A stretch of DNA of 23,439 bases from JBLHGU01 sp047615875 (GTDB lineage: Bacteria > Pseudomonadota > Gammaproteobacteria > Arenicellales > CAJQKF01): NCBI GenBank assembly GCA_047615875.1, contig JBLHGU010000072.1:1-23439 (forward strand), read 5' to 3'. Of the stretch, positions 7,042 to 14,542 are shown in pieces. A program made the translations under genes and the position numbers. The number at the start of each line of letters is the position of its first letter. The stretch's first letter is position 1. The notes beneath the pieces were generated by a model, which saw nothing but the letters and a program-made list of their open reading frames with translations, was not told where the DNA came from and searched no databases.

Positions 7042-10000
7042 TTAAGTCGATGTTATTTTTGAAACATATTGGATCCGGCGTAATTGAATTTAGTGTACTG
7101 GTCTTTTTAATGTTGATTGTGGCTTCGACTAGCACGTACGCAAATCCTGCCGGTCCTACAGTGATGCATGGTCAGGTTGATTTTTCCACGCCTGATGCCA
7201 ATACATTAAATATCACCAATAGCCCAAATTCCATCATTAACTGGCAGGACTTCTCCATTGGGCGCAGTGAATTAACCCGCTTTATTCAGAAAAATGGTGC
7301 CAGCGCCGTATTGAATCGAATTATTGGCGATAATCCGTCAAATATATTGGGGCAGCTGCGATCCAATGGCCGTGTTTTTCTAGTCAATCCTAATGGTGTG
7401 ATATTTGGTGAAGGTTCCGTAGTGGATACCGCCGGATTGGTGTCGTCCACATTGGGCTTATCTGATATGGATTTCCTCAAAGGGAACTATCAATTTGAAG
7501 GAGATGCAAGTTCCGGTGATATCCTGAATCAGGGCTTTATCACCACGACAGGTGGCGGTGAAACGATATTACTCGCACCCAATGTAGAAAATCGAGGTGT
7601 AATTAGCAGTCAAAATGGCCAGATACTGCTGGCTGCCGGTCAGAAGATCACCCTGACCAGCATGGACATTGAAGATGTATCGGTGGAGATTCAGGCACCC
7701 CAACATAGCGTGGTGAATCTGGGCAAGTTGCTGGCTGATGGTGGATCTGCGGCTCTTATCGCAGGCACTTTAGTCCATTCTGGCATGATTCAAGCCAACA
7801 CTCTTGCCAGAGATAAGCAAGGTCAATTGTGGCTTGAAGCTTCGGACTCTGCACGAATTGGCGGTCAGCTATCTGCATCCGGACAAACCGGCGGCGACAT
7901 TACCATTACCGCAGCACAGTTATCACTTGAGTTCGCGCGGATAGACGCCAATGGCACCGCATCAGGTGGTGATATCCGAATCGGCGGTGATTATCAGGGT
8001 GGCGCACTGGGTAAAAATGCGAACAATGCTCTGATTGTCAGTGTCGATAAAGCGAGCGAAATCAGCGCGGATGCCACGAGTACAGGTAATGGTGGTCGTG
8101 TGATTGTCTGGTCGGATCACAATACTCGAGTTGACGGCAAGCTTTCTGCCCGCGGTGGAATTAGCGGTGGCAACGGTGGCTTGATTGAGATATCCAGTAG
8201 TGGACAACTGAATTTTAGTAGAGCGGCAGATGTTAGTGCACCAGCTGGCAAGGGCGGCACCTGGTTACTGGACCCAGAAGATATCTCCATAGGTAGTGGT
8301 GAAGCCGCCTCGATATCGGAAGCGCTTAATCAAGGTAGTAATGTCGAAATCAAGACCAGCGATTCTGGCGATGGAGAGGGCAATATTAGTGTTAATTCTT
8401 CCATTGAAAAGACTGCGGGTGGCGATGCCAGTTTAAGGATCAAAGCCCATAACCGAATCAATATTAATGCATCTATTTCCTCTTCTGAAGGGAAGTTGAG
8501 TGTTTCTTTGAAAGCCGGCAAGGAAATCAATGTGAATGCCGGTGTCAGTACCAATGGTGGCGGGTTTTCTACCACCATCGATTCTTCATTATTGCCGGAA
8601 CCCGAAGAAGAAGTTGCTGAAGAGGAAGGGCCTGAAGGGCAGGAATCTGAAGAGGACATCAGTGGTGGTGATACAACGCAACCCGAAGATGAATCCATTG
8701 CGGATGATGACCAGCCAGTAGAACCTGAGACCGATGGCACGGTTGAGTCTTCCATAGATGACCCATTAAATATTCCGCAACCCATCGAAGATCTTGAGAT
8801 CACAGAATTTACCCAGGTAACGGATGTTGTTGAGGTGGTATTGGATTTGGATGACCCAGTCGACATAGTCCCTTCCGCAATAGAGGTAGCCGAAGTTGTC
8901 GCTACCGCTGGCGGAGATATTCTGGTGGATGGTGGTGAAAATGGCACAGTGATAGTAGCCGGCACACTTGACTCATCAGCTGCCGGTGAAGGGGGTCAGG
9001 GTGGCGATATTACAATCATGGCGGAGACTATTGAGCTTGAAGACGAAGCAATAGTGGATGCCAGTGGCATCGCAGGAGGCGGTGAGGTACTGATAGGCGG
9101 TGGTAAAAACGGTGCTGACCCCAATGTGCGCAATGCAAAAGTCGTCGTAGTTGGCGAAGCAGCTGAAATACACAGCGACGCCCTGGATTTCGGAGATGGT
9201 GGTGTTGTGGTGGTTTATGGTGCGGAGTCACTCCGGGTTGATGGAAAAATCACCGCCAACGGAGGTGCCAATGGCGGTGATGGTGGCTTTATAGAAACAT
9301 CCTCTCATGGTGAATTAATTCTGAACCAGGCACCGGATGCATCGTCCCCCCATGGTAAGCACGGTGAATGGCTGATTGATCCTACCAATGTAGAGCTCAA
9401 TGCAATTTGGGGCACTATCATTACATCACTGACAGGCGGCACGACGGTTACGGTTGAAACAACCTCAGCAGGCGCAGAGGATGGCAATATATTTACCACA
9501 GGCGCACTAGACTTTAATGGCATTGGAATGAATCGAACACTTAATCTGTTCGCAGACAACAATGTCCTGATCAACCACTCGATAACCGACAGCAACAGCA
9601 GTGGTGACTCACTAAACCTGGATTTGCGCGCCGATTGCACATGGAATGGTGCGACGTGCACGGCTAACGACGCCGGATCGGTGATCGTCGATGCCACCGG
9701 CGGAGCGGTGGAGGTCGATCTCAATGGCGGCGAGTTCAGCGCCAGCGGCTGGAACGTTCACGTGCTTGGCGGTGACAACGACGGGGAGTCGGCACGCATC
9801 CTGAGCGGCAAGCAAACGCTCGCCGCTGGCAACGAGGTCAAACTCGCTGGCGGTTCCGCACCCCAACCAGTTGTAACACTGCATACGGGGCAGATTGTCG
9901 TACCCGAATCTAGCGCGATCGTCGAACTGATCGTCGACGCCGTCGTCGACGGCGACGGCGTCGACGTCTCCCAAACGTTGAGCGGCAAAGATGTGCGCCT

Positions 10001-13000
10001 GATCGCAGGCGTCGCCAAGGTCCGTGTCAGCCAGGAAGCGAGCATTGGCAACGGCGGATCGGACCTGACGGCGTTCGACGCAAGCCAGAATTTCAATGCC
10101 ACCAACGAGATTGAGCTGCGCGGTGGTACCGCTAACTACCGTGCCCTCGTCGAAGTCCAAAATTCGGTCACGATTACCGACACGGTGAATGCCGTTGCAC
10201 CGGTCAACGGCGTGTATGCCGCCAGCGCCAGTCAGAATTTCAGCGCGACAACCATCAACGTAATCGGTGGTCCAGCCGGCAGCAACGGCTCCCACATGCT
10301 GGTGGCACAGGGCGTTCAGTTTCCGTCGAGCGGAAAATCTGTTACCAACGCCGATGTGTCGCAGAATATCGTATCGACCGGCGCCAGCACGTTCCGGGGC
10401 GGCGATGGCGACGGCGCCTATGTCAACGTCGTTCAATGGAGCTCTCTAGGAGACGGCGCGACCAACACGAAAGCAAACCAGAACATCGCCGCGGGCGGAA
10501 TGCTGACCCTTCAAGGTGGCGGCGCCGCCGGTAGTAACTCGTATGTCTATTTCGACGTCGGCGGCGGATTCCGTGACAATACCGGCGGCGGTCTCGATTT
10601 CAGTCAGGAGTTCACCGGTTCCTCCATCCTGATGAGCGGCGGCGCCGGTGAAGGCGCGTCAATCGACATCTACCAAGGGGCAAACTCGAACAGTAGCGGT
10701 GATGGCGCCAACTTGCGGCAGCGCGTCGCAGCGACTGGGGCGGTCGACATCGTCGGCGGCACCGGCAGCGGCTCCTACGTATGGATCGATAATTATTCGT
10801 ACGTGTACGGGACCAGCGTCGGCGTCTCGGAAACGACCAACATCGACATCTCGCAGGTTTTCGAGGGATCGAGCATCAGGTTCGACGGCAGCACCGGGTC
10901 GGTCGATATCTGGCTCGAAACCTGGGCCGAGGGCGACAACGTCGACGCTAGCCAGAATTTCAACGCCACCGCCGGCGACCTGATTTTCGAGAACGGGTAC
11001 GACTCGACCGGCAACGGCGAGGGTTATGTCTACGTGATCAATGGCGCCGGCGTCATAGGCGACAACGCAAATGTCTCGCAGAACCTCGCTGGCAATAATA
11101 TTCGCTTGCTCGGCGGTGATGGCGACGTCTTCGTCGAGCAAGCCGACTATATCTACAGCGGAAGCAAGGTTGAGTCGCTGACAGCGGCGCCCTTGACTTA
11201 CTTCGACATCAGCCAGAACCTGACCGCTAGCGGCGATATCGATCTCACCGCCGGAAGCTTTGGCAACGTGCACGTATGGCACTACGCGGAAACCGATGAT
11301 GACCTCGTCGCGGATGCCCTGATGCCGGCCAACATGAGCCAGAACCTGGTGGCGACAAATATCTCCCTCGGCTGGCGCAATCCCTACGCGGACGTCGTTG
11401 CACCGCCAATATTCGAGAACAGCGCTTCGGTCGGGGTCTACTACCAGCCAGTTTTCCAAGACGCACCAACTAACCTCAACGCATCGCAAAACGTCATTGC
11501 CAGTGGCGATCTCGTTGTCAATGGCGGCCCAAACTCATTACCCGGTAACTCCGGCAGTTTTGGTGTCGCCGAGATTACGAATGAGTTCGAGATTTACAAC
11601 ACCAGCGGACTACCAGCAACGAATGTTAACGCGCGACAGACCGTTACTGGAGGCAACGTCACCTTGACCGGTGGCGGGGGCACAAATACGCACGCACTGA
11701 TCACGCACAACCCCACATTCAACAGGCTTGTCATCAATAGCGACGGTTCGCAACGTGTCACCGCCACTTCCGGCGCATTAACCTTGGAAGGCGGAGCGGG
11801 CGATGGATCTCATGCATCCATCATCAACGAGTCGTTCGTGTATAACAGCAACTGCACCGACTATATCTACCCGTGCGGTGCCGAGAAAAACGACTTCAGC
11901 CAATCGGTGTCCGGCAATACCGTCGACCTCTCCGCAGGCAACGGCAACAACGCAAACGCGATCATCAAACAGGCAGCTGAAGTCGTGGGGGCGTATGATC
12001 CCGGACGCCCGGAACACACCAATATTTCGCAGCACGTCACCGCGATCGGACTATTGTCTCTAAGCGGTGGAGACGGTGGACCATTTGCAGAAGCGAAGAT
12101 TCACAACCAAGCGGATGGCCCGTTTAACAACAACGTTACCACCACGCAAAGCATCAACGCCGGTTCGCTGACCCTGCATGCCGGCTTGAACGCTGACAGT
12201 AACGACCAAAACAACGATGCGTCGATCGTTGACGAGGGCATGGGCAATATCGGCGGTCAGAGCGTGACGGTGGGTGGCGATGTCACCCTGCTCGCCGGAC
12301 AAAACCCGCTGGCGTCGTCCAACGCCGTGCTGATTCAATCGGTCAATGCGGAGTCGACGGTCAATGCCGGCGGTGCCGTCACAATACAGGGCGGCATGGG
12401 CAACTACGATACTGCATTGATGCAGGCTGGCACCACAATGACACTTAATTCTGCAGGTGATATCAACCTCATCGGTGGCAACGGTACTGATGCTTTTGCT
12501 GGTATCGAGGGTGCGGTATCGGGTTGTGTAGAATGCACGGTGTATATTGAAGCAGGCGCCAACGGTTCTCCAGCAGACATTAACATAACGGGTAATACCG
12601 TCAATGTGGCGATTGTAGATGACAATGGATCTGGTGAAGTCAATCTGAGCTATGGTGTCTGTAATACACCAACCGGCGATTGTGCTATCGGTAATGGTGT
12701 TTTTGCAAATATTTATAATTCTACGGTATTTGCACCGGCACCCCCTCCGGGTAGCAGTGCAAGCACGCAATTGCCGATCACCACTACCAGTTCAAATTCA
12801 GCTGGTCTGACTTCCCCTCTGCCATCACCGCTGCCATCACCGCCGCCAGGCCCATTATTCATTCCACCCGCACCCGGTTCAACCCAGATTGTCCACTTCA
12901 CTAATCCGTTGCTTGTGGCCCTGTTTACCGACCCAGAGTCTGGAGAAGAACCTATTTTTATTTTTGTTGCAGAAACAGAAAGCTTTGAAAATGAACCAGG

Positions 13001-13031
13001 TCGTACAAAAGAGACATTAATGTGTCAATAA
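7035..13031 (+). CDS. TpsA giant exoprotein with filamentous-haemagglutinin N-terminal domain
   Basis: The 1998-residue secreted adhesin-type protein is the partner of the upstream TpsB. It has a long signal peptide (about 1-36), then a TPS secretion domain (about 37-270) with VNPNG at about 117-121 and the usual GxVxLVNPNGVIFG pattern. Two copies of a Gly-rich beta-helix module follow (about 286-420 and 656-790, each ending in WLLDP or WLIDP), separated by an acidic Glu/Asp-rich linker (about 516-620). A passenger of 18 SQN-type repeats occupies about 976-1718, and a Pro-rich tail (LPSPLPSPPPGP, about 1929-1940) precedes the end at MCQ. No VENN motif or toxin-like C-terminus is visible, so it is not a CDI toxin. 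Start GTG at 7035 overlaps tpsB; ATG at 7050 is the alternative. The surface target is unknown. Confidence 0.93.
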   Translation: MVIKSMLFLKHIGSGVIEFSVLVFLMLIVASTSTYANPAGPTVMHGQVDFSTPDANTLNITNSPNSIINWQDFSIGRSELTRFIQKNGASAVLNRIIGDNPSNILGQLRSNGRVFLVNPNGVIFGEGSVVDTAGLVSSTLGLSDMDFLKGNYQFEGDASSGDILNQGFITTTGGGETILLAPNVENRGVISSQNGQILLAAGQKITLTSMDIEDVSVEIQAPQHSVVNLGKLLADGGSAALIAGTLVHSGMIQANTLARDKQGQLWLEASDSARIGGQLSASGQTGGDITITAAQLSLEFARIDANGTASGGDIRIGGDYQGGALGKNANNALIVSVDKASEISADATSTGNGGRVIVWSDHNTRVDGKLSARGGISGGNGGLIEISSSGQLNFSRAADVSAPAGKGGTWLLDPEDISIGSGEAASISEALNQGSNVEIKTSDSGDGEGNISVNSSIEKTAGGDASLRIKAHNRININASISSSEGKLSVSLKAGKEINVNAGVSTNGGGFSTTIDSSLLPEPEEEVAEEEGPEGQESEEDISGGDTTQPEDESIADDDQPVEPETDGTVESSIDDPLNIPQPIEDLEITEFTQVTDVVEVVLDLDDPVDIVPSAIEVAEVVATAGGDILVDGGENGTVIVAGTLDSSAAGEGGQGGDITIMAETIELEDEAIVDASGIAGGGEVLIGGGKNGADPNVRNAKVVVVGEAAEIHSDALDFGDGGVVVVYGAESLRVDGKITANGGANGGDGGFIETSSHGELILNQAPDASSPHGKHGEWLIDPTNVELNAIWGTIITSLTGGTTVTVETTSAGAEDGNIFTTGALDFNGIGMNRTLNLFADNNVLINHSITDSNSSGDSLNLDLRADCTWNGATCTANDAGSVIVDATGGAVEVDLNGGEFSASGWNVHVLGGDNDGESARILSGKQTLAAGNEVKLAGGSAPQPVVTLHTGQIVVPESSAIVELIVDAVVDGDGVDVSQTLSGKDVRLIAGVAKVRVSQEASIGNGGSDLTAFDASQNFNATNEIELRGGTANYRALVEVQNSVTITDTVNAVAPVNGVYAASASQNFSATTINVIGGPAGSNGSHMLVAQGVQFPSSGKSVTNADVSQNIVSTGASTFRGGDGDGAYVNVVQWSSLGDGATNTKANQNIAAGGMLTLQGGGAAGSNSYVYFDVGGGFRDNTGGGLDFSQEFTGSSILMSGGAGEGASIDIYQGANSNSSGDGANLRQRVAATGAVDIVGGTGSGSYVWIDNYSYVYGTSVGVSETTNIDISQVFEGSSIRFDGSTGSVDIWLETWAEGDNVDASQNFNATAGDLIFENGYDSTGNGEGYVYVINGAGVIGDNANVSQNLAGNNIRLLGGDGDVFVEQADYIYSGSKVESLTAAPLTYFDISQNLTASGDIDLTAGSFGNVHVWHYAETDDDLVADALMPANMSQNLVATNISLGWRNPYADVVAPPIFENSASVGVYYQPVFQDAPTNLNASQNVIASGDLVVNGGPNSLPGNSGSFGVAEITNEFEIYNTSGLPATNVNARQTVTGGNVTLTGGGGTNTHALITHNPTFNRLVINSDGSQRVTATSGALTLEGGAGDGSHASIINESFVYNSNCTDYIYPCGAEKNDFSQSVSGNTVDLSAGNGNNANAIIKQAAEVVGAYDPGRPEHTNISQHVTAIGLLSLSGGDGGPFAEAKIHNQADGPFNNNVTTTQSINAGSLTLHAGLNADSNDQNNDASIVDEGMGNIGGQSVTVGGDVTLLAGQNPLASSNAVLIQSVNAESTVNAGGAVTIQGGMGNYDTALMQAGTTMTLNSAGDINLIGGNGTDAFAGIEGAVSGCVECTVYIEAGANGSPADINITGNTVNVAIVDDNGSGEVNLSYGVCNTPTGDCAIGNGVFANIYNSTVFAPAPPPGSSASTQLPITTTSSNSAGLTSPLPSPLPSPPPGPLFIPPAPGSTQIVHFTNPLLVALFTDPESGEEPIFIFVAETESFENEPGRTKETLMCQ
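7890..9400 (+). repeat. Duplicated Gly-rich module within tpsA
   Basis: Two diverged copies of the same module occur. The first (about 7890-8295) runs from GGDITITAAQL through VDGKLSARGGISGGNGGLIE to GGTWLLDPEDISIG. The second (about 9000-9400) runs from GGDITIMAETIEL through VDGKITANGGANGGDGGFIE to HGEWLIDPTNVELN. Order and spacing are kept, so this is an internal duplication. Between them lie a short beta-helix part and an acidic linker encoded by about 8586-8900, extremely rich in Glu and Asp (EPEEEVAEEEGPEGQESEED). Confidence 0.75.
9610..12430 (+). other. High-GC mosaic segment inside tpsA
   Basis: Base and codon use change abruptly within one open frame. Hand counts of 60-base lines give 28/60 G+C at 8641-8700, 41/60 at 9661-9720, 40/60 at 10381-10440 and 26/60 at 12601-12660. 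Codons ending in C or G dominate inside the segment (gccgtcgtcgacggcgac), while A/T-ending codons are common outside. The frame is unbroken across both junctions, near 9610-9640 and 12410-12440. The SQN repeat domain falls wholly inside. The simplest reading is replacement of the passenger by DNA from a higher-GC relative. Confidence 0.75.
9960..12186 (+). repeat. 18 passenger repeats of about 43 residues (SQN motif)
   Basis: Eighteen units share a core of the form polar-x-S-Q-N-hydrophobic-x-A/G-x-x-h-x-h-x-G-G. Successive cores read DVSQTL, DASQNF, SASQNF, DVSQNI, KANQNI, DFSQEF, NLRQRV, DISQVF, DASQNF, NVSQNL, DISQNL, NMSQNL, NASQNV, NARQTV, DGSQRV, DFSQSV, NISQHV and TTTQSI. The Gln is invariant. 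Spacing is 103-155 bases, on average 128. DNA identity between units is low, so these are old protein repeats, expected to form a right-handed beta-helix. Loops between cores are rich in Tyr, Trp and His in several units (for example SYVWIDNYSYVYG). Confidence 0.8.
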
Positions 13032-14464
13032 AAATGTCTTTAAAACGAGTTGTTAGCCTGCTGGTTATAGTCAGTGTGGGATTTTCTGTCTCTTTGGCGG
13101 CCAATGCCAATGTCGAAATAGGTCAGGCGTTGTTGATCAAAGGCGCAGTACAAGCGAAGCAGGGTGAGGGTGAGGCCCGCATACTGGATCGAAATGCGCC
13201 GGTTTTTGAATCCGACACAATCACCACCGCTAGTAAAAGTTTCGCGGTGATCAAGATGAAAGATGGCACACGAATTTCACTGCGTTCTGATACAGAGTTC
13301 TCCATCGAGGAGTATGAGTATCCAGCGGCGGAAGAAAAAGCCACTTATAATTTGGCCAAAGGCGGACTACGGGCGCTAACCGGGCTAATAGGTAAACAAA
13401 ACAGCAGTGCGAATATTCTTAAAACCCACGTAGGCACCATGGGTATTCGTGGCACAGAGTTTGATGCGCGCTTGTGTAGCAACGATTGTGCCGATGAAGA
13501 GTCGAATCTCAAGTCAGAAAAGGGCGAGCAGCCATCCACGGAATCTTCTGTAATAGGTCGCGTATTACTCGCCAAGGGCAAGGAGATTACAGCACGCAAA
13601 ACCGACAGTGATGCACCTAGAAATCTAACTCGGGGCAGTCCTTTGTACCAGGGTGATATTCTGCAGACCGGTGCTAAGTCTTTCTTGTCAGTAGCATTTC
13701 GCGACAACAGTCGTTTGACAGTACGCCCGAAAAGTCAGGTAGTTTTAGCAGAATACAAATTTGATAGCAAACAAGCCAGTAAATCCAAACAGTCCACACA
13801 ATTGGTAACCGGTGGTTTGCGCATGCTTACAGGCTTGATCGGCAAGAGCAATCCGGAAGCAGTCAGTATCAAAACTACGCGGGGCACAATGGGTATACGC
13901 GGCACGGGCTTTGATGTTTATCACGAGAACCCTGTTTATGTATATGTCTGGCAAGGCTCGGTGACTTTTTGCAGTGGCGCCATTGCGGATTGTCAAAGCA
14001 ACCTGAAGATCATAGGCGAAGGCCAGGTATTGCAGGCTAGTGGAAACGGTGCGCCAGTACTATTGGGTAAATTACCGGAGAAAATTAATTGGCCAGAGGA
14101 TAGTCGTCCGGATAAGACTGAAGTCGATATTCAGGAGTTATTTGGTACATCTAAGCATGATTATAAAAAGCCGGGGCTACTAGTAACGGTTTATGACGGC
14201 CACGTAGTCGTGTTCCCCCCATCAGCTCTACCACTAGGTGTAGATCTAAGAACGTTTCTCAATTCACTTACTGGCAAGGATCTAGGTGCAGGTGAAGCAT
14301 TATTCTCAAATGGGCAGCAAATCTATCGGCTACCTGCAGTTCCATTAATCCAGTTATTTGATCCAATTATTCGACCGGGTGATGCAAGTGCGTCGATTAT
14401 TGAAACCTTCGGGTTGTTTCCACTAGCCAGTTCCAATGGAGGTGAACTATGTGTGATGCAATAA
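13022..14464 (+). CDS. Exported protein with two FecR-like domains
   Basis: The 480-residue protein has an N-terminal signal peptide ending near ANA (about 27-30). Two homologous FecR-like halves follow. Each starts with a short 'IGQALLIKGAVQA / IGRVLLAKGKEIT' strand, has a ligand-loop 'F(A/L)V..(K/R)D.(T/S)R..(L/V)R', and ends with GGLRxLTGLIGK and GTMGIRGTxFD (about 114-148 and 264-298). Pairs of Cys (C152, C156; C317, C324) could make disulfides. A third, less distinct region fills 340-480. Classical FecR is an inner-membrane sigma regulator; here there is no cytoplasmic anti-sigma segment and no sigma factor nearby, so it is probably a periplasmic or surface accessory of the exoprotein. 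GTG 13022 overlaps tpsA by 10 bases; ATG 13034 is an alternative start. Confidence 0.85.
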   Translation: MSIKMSLKRVVSLLVIVSVGFSVSLAANANVEIGQALLIKGAVQAKQGEGEARILDRNAPVFESDTITTASKSFAVIKMKDGTRISLRSDTEFSIEEYEYPAAEEKATYNLAKGGLRALTGLIGKQNSSANILKTHVGTMGIRGTEFDARLCSNDCADEESNLKSEKGEQPSTESSVIGRVLLAKGKEITARKTDSDAPRNLTRGSPLYQGDILQTGAKSFLSVAFRDNSRLTVRPKSQVVLAEYKFDSKQASKSKQSTQLVTGGLRMLTGLIGKSNPEAVSIKTTRGTMGIRGTGFDVYHENPVYVYVWQGSVTFCSGAIADCQSNLKIIGEGQVLQASGNGAPVLLGKLPEKINWPEDSRPDKTEVDIQELFGTSKHDYKKPGLLVTVYDGHVVVFPPSALPLGVDLRTFLNSLTGKDLGAGEALFSNGQQIYRLPAVPLIQLFDPIIRPGDASASIIETFGLFPLASSNGGELCVMQ

Positions 14465-14517
14465 CTGTGACGCCGGAAGCTGCAATTGCACGCATATCAG
14501 ACCCTGCTAACTTTGTT

Positions 14518-14542
14518 TACTACGTAACATTCAACCGTAGTA
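14518..14542. terminator. Candidate bidirectional terminator between convergent genes
   Basis: TACTACG (14518-14524) and CGTAGTA (14536-14542) form a 7-bp stem with an 11-base loop. On the plus strand it is followed by TTATTTTG. It lies exactly between the FecR-like gene and the convergent cyclase gene and touches the cyclase stop codon. The stem is AT-containing and the T-run is imperfect, so strength is doubtful. Confidence 0.35.

Noticed and set aside
9612..11489. Long minus-strand open frames opposite tpsA (9612-10436, 10659-11489, and another at 12060-12770)
   Set aside because: They mirror the high-GC, repeat-coding part of tpsA, have no ribosome site and give low-complexity products, so they are shadows caused by codon bias.
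9960..12186. Regular spacing of similar motifs, possibly a CRISPR-like array
   Set aside because: The repeats are conserved at protein rather than DNA level, spacing varies by whole codons, and the frame stays open.
12600..13031. Contact-dependent inhibition toxin end on tpsA
   Set aside because: There is no VENN-type boundary, no nuclease-like C-terminus and no immunity gene; the end is a Pro-rich tail followed by the FecR-like gene.
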